From assembly GCF_002929705.1 (NCBI RefSeq), contig NZ_PJIN01000006.1, positions 62,001-126,000 of the forward strand: 64,000 bases of DNA. Reading direction: 5' to 3'. The stretch comes from Arthrobacter sp. N199823 (GTDB lineage: Bacteria > Actinomycetota > Actinomycetes > Actinomycetales > Micrococcaceae). A program made the translations under genes and the position numbers. A model generated the notes under the pieces. It had not been told where the DNA came from, searched no databases, and saw only the letters and a program-made list of their open reading frames with translations. Positions 32,693-41,048 of the stretch are shown piece by piece; position 1 is the first letter of the stretch, and every line of letters starts with the position of its first letter.

Positions 32693-33178
32693 ATGAATAT
32701 TGAAGAGACCCCTCTTCCCGGCATTGGTGTGCGCAGGGAATTGCGGCTTGCCACCGGACGGCGTGTGGGCGTTGTGACCCACCGTGACGGCCACACAGAG
32801 TTGATCCTGTCCCGCGTTGACGATCCCGATGCGTGTGCGGCGTCCATTCCGCTGACCGCCGATGAGGCCGCCGGACTGGGACAGCTGCTGGGATCGGCGC
32901 AGCTGATTGCCCAGCTCAGTGCCGAGCAGGAAAATGTGTCCGGCATCAGCACGCACCAAATCATGATCCGCAAGGGCTCCTCCTTTGCAGGGCGCACCTT
33001 GGGCGACACACAGATGCGCACCCGCACCGGAGCCTCCATTGTGGCGTTGCTGCGCGACGGCGATGTTGTTGGCTCCCCACGTCCTGATGAGGTGCTGCAT
33101 GTTGGCGACCTAGTGGTTATCGTCGGAACCGATGAAGGACTGGCGGAGGCTGCCCTGATTTTGCAGTCTCGGCCCTAA
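32693..33178 (+). CDS. Cation:proton antiporter regulatory subunit (KhtT-like, TrkA-C domain)
   Basis: 161 residues. An N-terminal alpha/beta part (MNIEETPLPGIGVRREL, GRRVGVVTHRDGHTELIL) is followed by a RCK_C/TrkA-C domain (GSSFAGRTLGDTQMRTRTGASIVALLRDG, PRPDEVLHVGDLVVIVGT). This is the KhtT layout, a nucleotide- or pH-sensing regulator that sits on a CPA2 antiporter. ATG at 32693 with AAGGTGAG upstream. The antiporter gene starts nine bases after its stop. The frame continues to 32579, but the extra residues look unlike the family. Confidence 0.85.
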   Translation: MNIEETPLPGIGVRRELRLATGRRVGVVTHRDGHTELILSRVDDPDACAASIPLTADEAAGLGQLLGSAQLIAQLSAEQENVSGISTHQIMIRKGSSFAGRTLGDTQMRTRTGASIVALLRDGDVVGSPRPDEVLHVGDLVVIVGTDEGLAEAALILQSRP

Positions 33179-33187
33179 GCCCCGCCC

Positions 33188-34366
33188 ATGCAAGAGACGA
33201 CCCTCTCCCTCATCCAGCTCGGCATAGTCTTTTTCGGGCTCGGTTTCCTGGGTCGTCTAGCGGGCCGGATTGGCCTGTCCCCCGTGCCGCTCTATCTCCT
33301 GGGCGGCTTGGCTTTTGGTGACGGCGGCTTGGTGAACCTGGGCGGCATAGACGGATTTGCGCACATTGCCAGCGAGATTGGCGTCATCCTCCTGCTACTT
33401 ATGCTCGGTTTGGAATATACCGCAAAGGAGCTGGTGACGGGCCTGAGGCAGTCCTGGATGGCAGGGCTGGTGGACCTTGTGCTGAACATGCTGCCGGGCG
33501 TTGCCGTGGCCCTCATTCTGGGTTGGGGACCCGTCGGTGCGCTCGTCATGGCTGGCGTTACCTACAGCTCATCCTCTGGCATCATCGCCAAGGTCCTCGG
33601 CGACCTTGGCCGGCTCGGAAACCGTGAAACCCCAGTGGTCCTGGCAATTTTGGTTATTGAAGACCTGGCCATGGCCGCTTATTTGCCCATTTTGACAGCA
33701 GTATTGGCCGGGGTCTCCTTCCTTGGCGGACTCACAGCAGTGGGCATTTCCCTGGCCGTGATCACCCTTGTCTTGCTGGGAGCGCTGCGGTACGGGCACA
33801 TGGTGTCCAACGTTTTGGACAGCCCGGACAGGGAATCATTCCTGCTGAAATTGCTCGGTGCAGCGCTCCTGGTGGCGGGCATGGCATCGGCCCTGCAGGT
33901 CTCGGCGGCGGTGGGAGCATTCCTGCTGGGCATCGCCATTTCAGGTGGTACCGCCGAGAACGCCACCCGCGTCCTGGAGCCCTTGCGTGACTTGTTTGCG
34001 GCCATGTTCTTCGTGCTCTTCGGCCTCAACACCGATCCCCGCGAGATCCCGCCCGTGCTCGGCGTGGCGCTGTTGCTGGCCTTGGTCACCAGTATTACTA
34101 AGTTGGTGACCGGCTGGTGGGCGGCCAGGCAGCAGGGTATTGGTGTGCCGGGCCGCGCTCGAGCCGGTGCCGCCTTGATTGCTCGCGGCGAGTTTTCCAT
34201 CGTCATCGCTGGCTTGGCAGTGGCCTCCGGAGCGGTCCCCGCGGAACTGGCAGCCCTGGCCACAACGTACGTGCTGATCATGGCCATCAGCGGCCCGGTC
34301 GCAGCTCGCTATGTAGAGCCTGTGGTGCGGCTTTTCCAAGGCAAGAAGCCCGAACCAGTTTTTTAG
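33188..34366 (+). CDS. CPA2-family cation/proton antiporter (KhtU-like)
   Basis: 392 residues with 12-13 spans. The CPA2 core is visible: PLYLLGGLAFG, LLLLMLGLEYT (first crossing helix), VTYSSSSGIIAKVLGDLGRLGN, VLAILVIEDLAMA with the ion-binding acidic pair region, and FFVLFGLNTDP. No RCK domain is attached; instead the regulator is the separate upstream gene, as in Bacillus KhtTU. It probably exchanges K+ (or Na+) for protons. The exact cation is not readable. Confidence 0.87.
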   Translation: MQETTLSLIQLGIVFFGLGFLGRLAGRIGLSPVPLYLLGGLAFGDGGLVNLGGIDGFAHIASEIGVILLLLMLGLEYTAKELVTGLRQSWMAGLVDLVLNMLPGVAVALILGWGPVGALVMAGVTYSSSSGIIAKVLGDLGRLGNRETPVVLAILVIEDLAMAAYLPILTAVLAGVSFLGGLTAVGISLAVITLVLLGALRYGHMVSNVLDSPDRESFLLKLLGAALLVAGMASALQVSAAVGAFLLGIAISGGTAENATRVLEPLRDLFAAMFFVLFGLNTDPREIPPVLGVALLLALVTSITKLVTGWWAARQQGIGVPGRARAGAALIARGEFSIVIAGLAVASGAVPAELAALATTYVLIMAISGPVAARYVEPVVRLFQGKKPEPVF

Positions 34367-34532
34367 CTTGACGCGGGGTCGCCGATAAGTCGCCGAACCC
34401 AAATCGCACCCACATAAGGCACGACGTCGTCGCTAGTGTGACGCTGTCAGGCCCGTCGCCGCCGGGGTCACCGTATGATGGGAATACCGGCAGTTTGGCT
34501 GCCCGGAGCGCTACTCATTCAAGGAGAAAACC

Positions 34533-34826
34533 ATGGCATTCGGCCGACGTAATCGACGCCCCTCCCTTCTGGGAACCGCAGCCCGCACAGCTGTCATTGC
34601 AGGCACCGCAACCGCTGCCAGCAATGCTGTCAACAACAAGGCCGCCGGCCAGCAGGCAGCCGCACAGCAGGCCCAGATGCTCCCCGTACCTGCTGTAGCT
34701 CAGGCCCCGGCCGCCGCACCGGCAGATGATTTGCTCAGCAAGTTGGAGCGCCTCGCCGCTCTGCACGCATCCGGAGCCCTCACCGACGCCGAGTTTGTAG
34801 CAGTCAAGGCATCCATCATCAGCTAG
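34533..34826 (+). CDS. Small SHOCT-domain protein
   Basis: 97 residues. It has a basic N-terminus MAFGRRNRRPSLLGTAARTA, a weakly hydrophobic Ala-rich segment, a low-complexity Ala/Gln/Pro linker (residues 35-68) and a C-terminal SHOCT helix pair DDLLSKLERLAALHASGALTDAEFVAVKA. SHOCT is a short oligomerisation module often at protein ends. Here the role is unknown. A good AAGGAG site precedes the ATG. Confidence 0.82.
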   Translation: MAFGRRNRRPSLLGTAARTAVIAGTATAASNAVNNKAAGQQAAAQQAQMLPVPAVAQAPAAAPADDLLSKLERLAALHASGALTDAEFVAVKASIIS

Positions 34827-34996
34827 CTGGATGACATTCCCTGCTAGGCACCCGGCATCTGGCCGGTTGTGCCGTCTGGCATCCACCGCTCACGTGTGCC
34901 GGACGGGACGCACCGTGTCGCTGGTCAAAATCACTGCCGTGATCGGGCTAGAATCAATACCGGAACAAAAGCTGTGGTTCGCCGCAGTAATTCAAT

Positions 34997-35067
34997 GCGG
35001 GCGTAGCTCAATGGTAGAGCGCTAGCTTCCCAAGCTCGATACGCGGGTTCGATTCCCGTCGCCCGCT
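34997..35067 (+). tRNA. tRNA-Gly (anticodon CCC)
   Basis: The acceptor stem GCGGGCG (34997-35003) pairs with CGCCCGC (35060-35066). D-arm is TAGCTCAATGGTAGAGC, the anticodon loop TTCCCAA lies in the stem CTAGC/GCTCG region and the T-arm is GCGGGTTCGATTCCCGT. The anticodon CCC reads GGG glycine codons. The 3' CCA is not encoded. Confidence 0.95.
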
Positions 35068-35184
35068 CTGTGTAGCACCAACTGTTGCCTCTGGATTCGC
35101 GTCCCGAGGCAACAGTTGGTTAACGCCGCCCTACGTGTAGGGTCGGGCTACGGGGCTATTTTGCCCCTCCTTTAGGGAGCTGAC

Positions 35185-35319
35185 ATGGGCGACAAATCAC
35201 CACGGCAAACCGCGTCGAAGAAGTCCAGCAAGTCAATCAAGGAAAAACGCGCCGACAAACGAGCCGGCGACTCCGCATCAGCCACTGCTGATAAACCAAC
35301 CCCTGTGAAAAAGAAATGA
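35185..35319 (+). CDS. 44-residue basic small protein
   Basis: A short frame with a good TAGGGAG ribosome site. The product begins MGDKSPRQTASKKSSKSIKEK and ends TADKPTPVKKK, with many Lys, Ser and Arg and no hydrophobic core, so it is probably disordered. Tiny Lys-rich proteins of this kind are common in actinobacteria, often unnoticed by gene finders, and their role is unknown (perhaps nucleic-acid binding). The stop overlaps the next gene's start (ATGA), so it is translationally coupled to the carboxyethylornithine-synthase-like gene. Confidence 0.72.
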   Translation: MGDKSPRQTASKKSSKSIKEKRADKRAGDSASATADKPTPVKKK

Positions 35320-36479
35320 ACACCCCCGCAGCCGGGCTGCGCTTGGGAGTTTTAGGGAAATCCCGCAAGCCTGATGAACGGCGCGCACCCATCCACCCGG
35401 AGCATTTTTCCCGGATGGAAGCGGATCTCTGCGCCCGCATGACGGTTGAGGAAGGCTACGGCCTGCGTTTTGGCGTCACTGACCAAGTACTCGCCACCAT
35501 GGTGGGCGCCGTCGCTCCCCGCGAGCAGGTCATTGCGAACTCCGACGTGGTCCTCCTGCCCAAACCGCAGGCCTCAGATCTTGCAGACCTCAAGGATGGA
35601 CAGATCCTCTGGGGCTGGCCGCATTGCGTCCAAGACAGGGCTATCACCCAGCTGGCCATTGACAAGAAGCTGACACTCATAGCCTTTGAAGCCATGAACC
35701 ACTGGGCCCCCGACGGCGGATTCGGCCTTCACGTTTTCCACAAGAACAATGAGCTCGCCGGCTACTCCTCCGTGATGCATTCACTCGGATTGACAGGTTC
35801 AACGGGTGATTATGGCCGTCGGCTCAGTGCCGTGGTCATTGGGTTTGGTGCCACGGCTCGCGGCGCTGTGACGGCTCTGAATGCGTTGGGCATCCACGAT
35901 GTGCAGGTCCTCACCAGCCGCAATGTGGCAGCCGTAGCGTCCCCCATTCACTCGGCCGAAATGGTTCAATTCGATTTTGCACCCGATGCGCCGCACATTG
36001 GTTTTGTCATGCTCGAGGACGGCGACATGCCGCTGAGCACCTTCCTGGCCGAGGCCGACATCGTAGTGAACTGCACCTTGCAGGACCCCAACGCACCCAT
36101 GACCTATCTGCGGGAAGAGGACCTTGAAGCGTTCCGGCCCGGCAGCTTGATCGTGGATGTCTCCTGTGACGAGGGCATGGGCTTTAGTTGGGCCCGCAAC
36201 ACAACATTCACTGATCCAATGTTCACTGTGGGCAACCACATCAACTATTACGCGGTGGACCACAGCCCCAGCTATCTGTGGAACTCGGCCACGTGGGAAA
36301 TCAGCGAGGGCTTGATGCCGTTCATCGAACCCGTGTTGGCCGGGCGGGACGCCTGGGCTGACGTTGACACCATCTCCCGCGCCATTGAAATTTCCGACGG
36401 CGTGATCGTCAACCCAGCGATCCTCGAGTTCCAGCGCCGTCAGGAAAACTACCCGCACCTGCCGCTGGCCGAAGGTTAA
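35316..36479 (+). CDS. N5-(carboxyethyl)ornithine synthase / alanine dehydrogenase-like
   Basis: 387 residues of the alanine dehydrogenase/PNT fold. The N-terminal KSRKPDERRAPIHPEHF resembles the substrate-binding region. Residues 160-200 hold the Rossmann part LSAVVIGFGATARGAVTAL, with a G-F-G-A-T-A-R-G dinucleotide loop instead of GGGVAG. LIVDVSCDEGMGFSW and NYYAVDHSPSYLWN are typical of the lactococcal CEO synthase group, which reductively joins pyruvate and ornithine using NADPH. The exact substrate is uncertain. It starts on the ATG overlapping the small protein's stop. Confidence 0.8.
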   Translation: MNTPAAGLRLGVLGKSRKPDERRAPIHPEHFSRMEADLCARMTVEEGYGLRFGVTDQVLATMVGAVAPREQVIANSDVVLLPKPQASDLADLKDGQILWGWPHCVQDRAITQLAIDKKLTLIAFEAMNHWAPDGGFGLHVFHKNNELAGYSSVMHSLGLTGSTGDYGRRLSAVVIGFGATARGAVTALNALGIHDVQVLTSRNVAAVASPIHSAEMVQFDFAPDAPHIGFVMLEDGDMPLSTFLAEADIVVNCTLQDPNAPMTYLREEDLEAFRPGSLIVDVSCDEGMGFSWARNTTFTDPMFTVGNHINYYAVDHSPSYLWNSATWEISEGLMPFIEPVLAGRDAWADVDTISRAIEISDGVIVNPAILEFQRRQENYPHLPLAEG

Positions 36480-36547
36480 TCCCGGGGGTTAGTCAGCAGG
36501 GCCGAGTGAGGCAGGGCGGACCGGCTGACGGTCGCCAAGCGTCTCGC

Positions 36548-37879
36548 TCAGCCGGCTTTCGCCACAATCAACACCGGGTTACGGGCGCTGCGCAGATTAA
36601 CGCGCAGCGCCAGTTGTCCGCGCTTGGCCAAGATCAGGCCGATCACCACTGCGGCCATGGCGGGCATACCGCCAGCAACAAGGGTGGCCCCGTGGACGCC
36701 CCAATTTTCTGCCAGCCAGCCCATCAGCGGACCGCCCAGGGCTTGGCCACCAATCAACACCATGATGTACAGGCTCATGACGCGCCCGCGAATGGAAACA
36801 TTCGTTGACATCTGGACCAGCTGATTCGCGCTCGTCAAGAACAGCAGGGAAGCAAACCCAGCCACCACCATGACGGCACCAAAGGTGACCATGTTCGGTG
36901 CAGCTGAAGCAATCATCAGCACGATCCCGTAAGTACCCGCCGCCGCCATGACGCCGCGCAATCGCAAGGTGGCAAGGCGGGTGGAGGCAATGGCCCCGCA
37001 CAAAGCACCGAGAGCAACAAGAGTATTGAGCAAACCGTAGCCGCCGGCACCGGCGTCGAACACGTTGTTGGCATAGGCGGCCAGCAACACCGCAAGGCTC
37101 AAACCAAACACGGCGAAGACGGCAGCCATGACAGCTGGCCAGAAGATGGTGGGCTTGCCCATGGCGTAACGAACACCTTCCATTAGCTGCCCCTTGGCGC
37201 GCTTCACAGGAGGCATCTGCACCAGTTCGCTCTTGCGGATCAGCATCAGGGATCCCACGGTGAGCGTGCAGGCCAGCGCGTTCACTGCAAAGGCCCAGCC
37301 ACCGCCCACAGCCATGATGAGCACGCCACTGACGGCCGGACCAATCATGCCGCCCATCTGGAAAATCGAGGAGTTTAGGCTGATGGCGTTGCGTAACTGC
37401 CGCGGCCCCACCAGTTCATTGACAAACACTTGGCGTGCGGGCTGATCGGCCACCACCACCAGACCCAGGACAAAGGCAATGACGTAAATGTGCCAGACCA
37501 CCAAATTATCGGTCAACGCCAGCACAGCCAATATTGTTGCCAACACGGCCGCAGCTCCTTGGCTGATCATGAGAATCAGCCGCTTGGAGTACCTGTCCGC
37601 CAAGATTCCGCCCAGTGGCATCAGGAGCAAGGAGGGGATGAACTGCATGAATACGGTGATTCCCACGGCTGTCACCGAACCTGAGAGCTCAAGAACCATC
37701 CAGTCCTGCGCTACTCGCTGCATCCAGACGGCAATGACTGCCACGAGGTTGGCGGAGGCAAAGATGCGGTAATTGCGGATTTTCAGCGAGGAAAAGGTCT
37801 GACTCCACGGAGGGCGTGTGGTCACTAGATTGATGGGGGCGGTCAGGGCAGCATTCGGTTCTGCTGTTGGGGGCGTCAA
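36548..37879 (-). CDS. MFS transporter (enterobactin/EntS-type exporter family)
   Basis: 443 residues, 12 spans. It begins with a short polar tail and FSSLKIRNYRIFASANLVAV, a typical EntS-branch start, then VAQDWMVLELSGSVTAVGITV, GGILADRYSKRLILM (motif A) and NAISLNSSIFQMGGMIGPAVSGVL. This branch (MFS_3) exports siderophores, macrolides or other compounds. Substrate unknown. It starts with TTG at 37879 and faces away from a LysR gene, which may control it. Confidence 0.82.
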   Translation of the reverse strand: MTPPTAEPNAALTAPINLVTTRPPWSQTFSSLKIRNYRIFASANLVAVIAVWMQRVAQDWMVLELSGSVTAVGITVFMQFIPSLLLMPLGGILADRYSKRLILMISQGAAAVLATILAVLALTDNLVVWHIYVIAFVLGLVVVADQPARQVFVNELVGPRQLRNAISLNSSIFQMGGMIGPAVSGVLIMAVGGGWAFAVNALACTLTVGSLMLIRKSELVQMPPVKRAKGQLMEGVRYAMGKPTIFWPAVMAAVFAVFGLSLAVLLAAYANNVFDAGAGGYGLLNTLVALGALCGAIASTRLATLRLRGVMAAAGTYGIVLMIASAAPNMVTFGAVMVVAGFASLLFLTSANQLVQMSTNVSIRGRVMSLYIMVLIGGQALGGPLMGWLAENWGVHGATLVAGGMPAMAAVVIGLILAKRGQLALRVNLRSARNPVLIVAKAG

Positions 37880-37920
37880 CGCGGGGGTCCTGAGAGTAGA
37901 AGGTGAGCGGGGTGTACCTT

Positions 37921-37949
37921 TTCAACCCTAGGCAGCACCAATTTATAAT
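37921..37949 (+). promoter_or_regulatory. Promoter of the LysR gene
   Basis: TTCAAC at 37921-37926 and TATAAT at 37944-37949 are 17 bases apart. A start point near 37956 would lie two bases before the in-frame ATG at 37958, so a leaderless version of the regulator cannot be ruled out. AT-rich T-N11-A-like sequences follow (TATAAATACTATT). Confidence 0.55.
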
Positions 37950-38008
37950 GAAAGGGTATGGTGCCTATAAATACTATTGAGCTTCGTAATAGCTACAGGA
38001 GTGCCGCC

Positions 38009-38884
38009 ATGTCGGATGTCCCACTGTTTGATCCGGTCCAGCTCAAGAGCTTCCTGGCGTTGGCCGAAACTCGTAATTTCACCCGCGCTGCGGAGCGGCT
38101 GGGCATCAGTCAGCCAACCGTGAGCCAGCATGTGCGCAAACTAGAGCAAGCCGCAGGCCGGGTCCTGGTCACCCGCGATACCCGCGAGGTTCGACTGACG
38201 GACAACGGGGATGCCATGACAGGCTTCGCCCGCACCATCCTGGCCGCCAATGATGTCGCCACCCGCTATTTTTCCGGTGCCGCCATGCGCGGTCGGCTGC
38301 GTTTTGGGACCGCCGATGACTTGGCCATCACGGGTCTGCCGCGCATCCTGCGTGAGTTCCGGCAGCTATATCCTCAGATCAACCTCGAACTCACAGTCAG
38401 CCAAAGCGATCAACTGCACCGCCGCCTCAAGGCTGGCGCCTTGGATCTGGTATTCGTGAAGTGGGTTTCGGGCGCGCAGGAAGGTGAAGTGGTTAAACAG
38501 GACACCTTTGCGTGGGTGGGTCTGGAACAAACTGTCTTGGAGCCCGGCGCCCCCGTTCCCGTCATCGCCTATCCGGCACCGAGCATGAGCCGGAAATTAG
38601 CTCTTGAAGCGCTGGAGAATGCCGGGCGCACGTGGCGCGTCACGTGCACCACCAAGCAGATCAGCGGGGTCCTGGCCGCGCTGCGGGCGGGGATCGGCAT
38701 TGCCGTGATGCCGACGTCGCTGGTTCCAGAAGACCTGAAGATCATTACGAAGCGTTATGACCTGCCACCAGTGGGCGATGTGGACTTCACCCTGATCCGC
38801 AACCCCCTGGCTAACACCGAGGTTGTGGATGCCCTGACCCGCGCCATCATGGGCCGCAAACTCACACCGGTCAGCAGACCGTAA
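38009..38884 (+). CDS. LysR family transcriptional regulator
   Basis: 291 residues. The winged HTH reads LKSFLALAETRNFTRAAERLGISQPTVSQHVRKLEQ, followed by the wing RVLVTRDTREVRLTDNG. The effector domain begins LRFGTADDLAITGLPRIL. The ATG at 38009 has CAGGAG seven bases upstream. A longer form from 37958 is possible. It is divergent from the MFS exporter gene, the usual layout of a LysR regulator and its target. Confidence 0.88.
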   Translation: MSDVPLFDPVQLKSFLALAETRNFTRAAERLGISQPTVSQHVRKLEQAAGRVLVTRDTREVRLTDNGDAMTGFARTILAANDVATRYFSGAAMRGRLRFGTADDLAITGLPRILREFRQLYPQINLELTVSQSDQLHRRLKAGALDLVFVKWVSGAQEGEVVKQDTFAWVGLEQTVLEPGAPVPVIAYPAPSMSRKLALEALENAGRTWRVTCTTKQISGVLAALRAGIGIAVMPTSLVPEDLKIITKRYDLPPVGDVDFTLIRNPLANTEVVDALTRAIMGRKLTPVSRP

Positions 38885-38932
38885 GGGAACTCACAGCCAG
38901 CCCTTGCCCTCTGGCGGTAGACTTATCCCGTT

Positions 38933-39349
38933 ATGATTCGAACAATATTCAAATCCAAGATTCACCGCGCAACCGTCACCCACGCAGATTTGCACTACGT
39001 TGGCTCCGTGACTGTGGACGCGGATCTGCTGGACGCTGCCGACATTCTGCCGGGCGAGTTGGTCTCCATTGTGGACATCACCAACGGTGCCCGGTTGGAA
39101 ACCTATACCATCCCCGGCGAGCGCGGATCCGGTGTCATTGGCATCAATGGCGCAGCCGCCCACCTCGTTAATGTTGGCGACCTGGTCATCCTCATGACCT
39201 ACGCGCAGATGACCACCGCCGAAGCACTGGGCTTTGTGCCCACAGTGGTTCACGTCGATGCGCAGAACAAGATGGTGCACTTGGGCACTGACCCGGCAGA
39301 AGCCATCACCGAGGGCCTGCTGCGCCCGGCCTTGGCCCAAAGCCGCTAG
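38933..39349 (+). CDS. panD: Aspartate 1-decarboxylase
   Basis: 138 residues. The self-cleavage site is G24-S25 in [10 protein letters not shown], which makes the pyruvoyl cofactor from the serine. [45 protein letters not shown] are family blocks. PanD makes beta-alanine for pantothenate and coenzyme A. A cleavage-assisting PanM/PanZ is not seen, in line with self-processing enzymes of Gram-positives. It follows the LysR gene by 48 bases but is probably separate in function. Confidence 0.95.
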   Translation: MIRTIFKSKIHRATVTHADLHYVGSVTVDADLLDAADILPGELVSIVDITNGARLETYTIPGERGSGVIGINGAAAHLVNVGDLVILMTYAQMTTAEALGFVPTVVHVDAQNKMVHLGTDPAEAITEGLLRPALAQSR

Positions 39350-39411
39350 GACTCAGCCACTGCCCGTAACGTCCGGGCATCAATGGCATTGCGCTCTCCT
39401 ACTATTGACGC

Positions 39412-39999
39412 ATGACAGATGCCCGCCTAATGACAACAGCTCCAGCCCCTTGGCTGCCCCAGGGCAGCTCGGCGGAAACGTGGGTGGGGCATGACTGCCA
39501 GGTGCGCGAACCCGTCATTGTGACCAGGCTGCTCATCGTTCGACGGAATTCTGGCTCCGCATTGGAGTTCTTCTGTGTGCCATCGCCGAAAGGGGCAAAT
39601 CTGCCCACCCGATGCCTTCGGGCAGATCATGCCGAGGAATCCTCGCTAGACGGCACTGCGAAGCTCATACGGGAAATATTCGGATACACCGCTCTGGCAA
39701 CACGTTGCGTAGGATTCATCCGAAATGTGGTCCCCTCCCCGGACGAGAACTATAAATATCCCTCACCATGGGCCCACATCCCCGTCCACTTAGTCCTCAG
39801 CAGCGCCGAACCTGCGGTTGCCGGCGAGTGGTTCGACCTCAACCGCGGACACGCCGAACTATCACAGCAGCACTGGTGGCGGATCGTTGAGCACTTCCTC
39901 ACCACAGCCGCCTATACGTATTTTTGCGCAGCTGACAGCCTTTCCACGTCATGGCGGCGGGCACCATTGCCGGAATACGGTGTCTTCTGTTTAGGCTGA
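39412..39999 (+). CDS. Nudix-fold protein lacking the catalytic motif (probable)
   Basis: 195 residues. Order and length suggest a Nudix domain: strand VIVTRLLIVRR, LEFFCVPSPKGANLP, a helix where the Nudix box should be (HAEESSLDGTAKLIREIFGY), then GFIRN and HIPVHLVL strands and WFDLNRGHAEL. The box normally ends R-E-x-x-E-E; here only RE is kept and the EE pair is IF, so hydrolase activity is unlikely. This is a fold-level inference. It lies just after panD on the same strand with 62 bases between. Confidence 0.5.
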   Translation: MTDARLMTTAPAPWLPQGSSAETWVGHDCQVREPVIVTRLLIVRRNSGSALEFFCVPSPKGANLPTRCLRADHAEESSLDGTAKLIREIFGYTALATRCVGFIRNVVPSPDENYKYPSPWAHIPVHLVLSSAEPAVAGEWFDLNRGHAELSQQHWWRIVEHFLTTAAYTYFCAADSLSTSWRRAPLPEYGVFCLG

Positions 40000-40038
40000 T
40001 GGAGTGCCGACAATGACCACCACCGTCCAAGGATCCCC

Positions 40039-40965
40039 GTGCTAGCCGTTATCGAGGGCTTCTCCGTTGTCTGGATCGTCATCTTGGTGGGCTGGTTTGT
40101 TGGCCGGAGAAAGCTCCTGGGCGAGAACGCGCAGCTGGTTCTGAGCCGCCTGTCCTTCTTTGTAGCCAGCCCCGCCCTCTTGGTGGAAACCCTCGCCCGA
40201 GCGGATCTGCACACCGTTTTTGCACAACCACTCCTTGTCGCTGCCAGCAGCGCCGTCATTACAGCCACAATATTCATGACGGTCACCCGGCTGTGGCTCA
40301 AACGGTCCGTGGCGGAGTCACTCTTGGCGGCCATGTCATCCTCAACAGCGAACGCGGCGAATTTGGGTATCCCCATCGCCGCCTACGTTCTAGGCGACGC
40401 TGCCTTGATCGCACCCGTGCTGGTCTTTCAACTGGCGTTCTACACCCCCGTCTACCTCATGCTGCTGGACGGCCTCACCAGCGGCCGGCGAGCCACGCCC
40501 GGGCGGATCCTGCTCCAGATCATCAGCAACCCCATGATCCTGGGAACGGCCGTAGGTCTTGTCCTGGCTTCAACTGGCTGGCAGTTGCCCAGCCTCGTGG
40601 CTGAACCTCTCCACCTCATTGCCGGCGCAGCCATTCCGGCCATCTTGATCGCCTTTGGCATGTCGCTAGGCACCAGCAGGCCGCTGAACCCGGCTGACGG
40701 GCGGCGCCCCGACATTCTGGTGGCCACCGGGTTCAAACTCATTTTGCACCCGGTCATTGCCTACCTGTTGGGGCACTTTGCCTTGGGCATGGACGGAGCC
40801 GCACTGTTCGCCGTGGTGGTTGCCGCATCCCTGCCCGCGGCGCAAAACGTCTACGTGACTGCTCAGCGCTACCAGGTGGGCGTTGCGGTGGCCAAGGACA
40901 CCGTACTACTGACAACCGTGCTGGCCATCCCCGCCATGTTTGCCGTCGCGTTCCTACTCGGCTGA
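40039..40965 (+). CDS. AEC family transporter (auxin efflux carrier-like)
   Basis: 308 residues with ten spans in two sets of five. The motifs LGENAQLVLSRLSFFVASPALLVETL, SSTANAANLGIPIAAYVLGD and IAFGMSLG, VAASLPAAQNVYVTA are those of the AEC (PIN-like) family. Bacterial members move malate, malonate or other organic anions. The GTG at 40039 is the start. The substrate is unknown. Confidence 0.85.
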   Translation: MLAVIEGFSVVWIVILVGWFVGRRKLLGENAQLVLSRLSFFVASPALLVETLARADLHTVFAQPLLVAASSAVITATIFMTVTRLWLKRSVAESLLAAMSSSTANAANLGIPIAAYVLGDAALIAPVLVFQLAFYTPVYLMLLDGLTSGRRATPGRILLQIISNPMILGTAVGLVLASTGWQLPSLVAEPLHLIAGAAIPAILIAFGMSLGTSRPLNPADGRRPDILVATGFKLILHPVIAYLLGHFALGMDGAALFAVVVAASLPAAQNVYVTAQRYQVGVAVAKDTVLLTTVLAIPAMFAVAFLLG

Positions 40966-41048
40966 GCCGATCCAAGCCGCTCAACGCCACTGCCCGTCAT
41001 CTGGCGCAGTTACCGGGTCCCTATTATGCGCCGCGGTACGCTGTGGAT

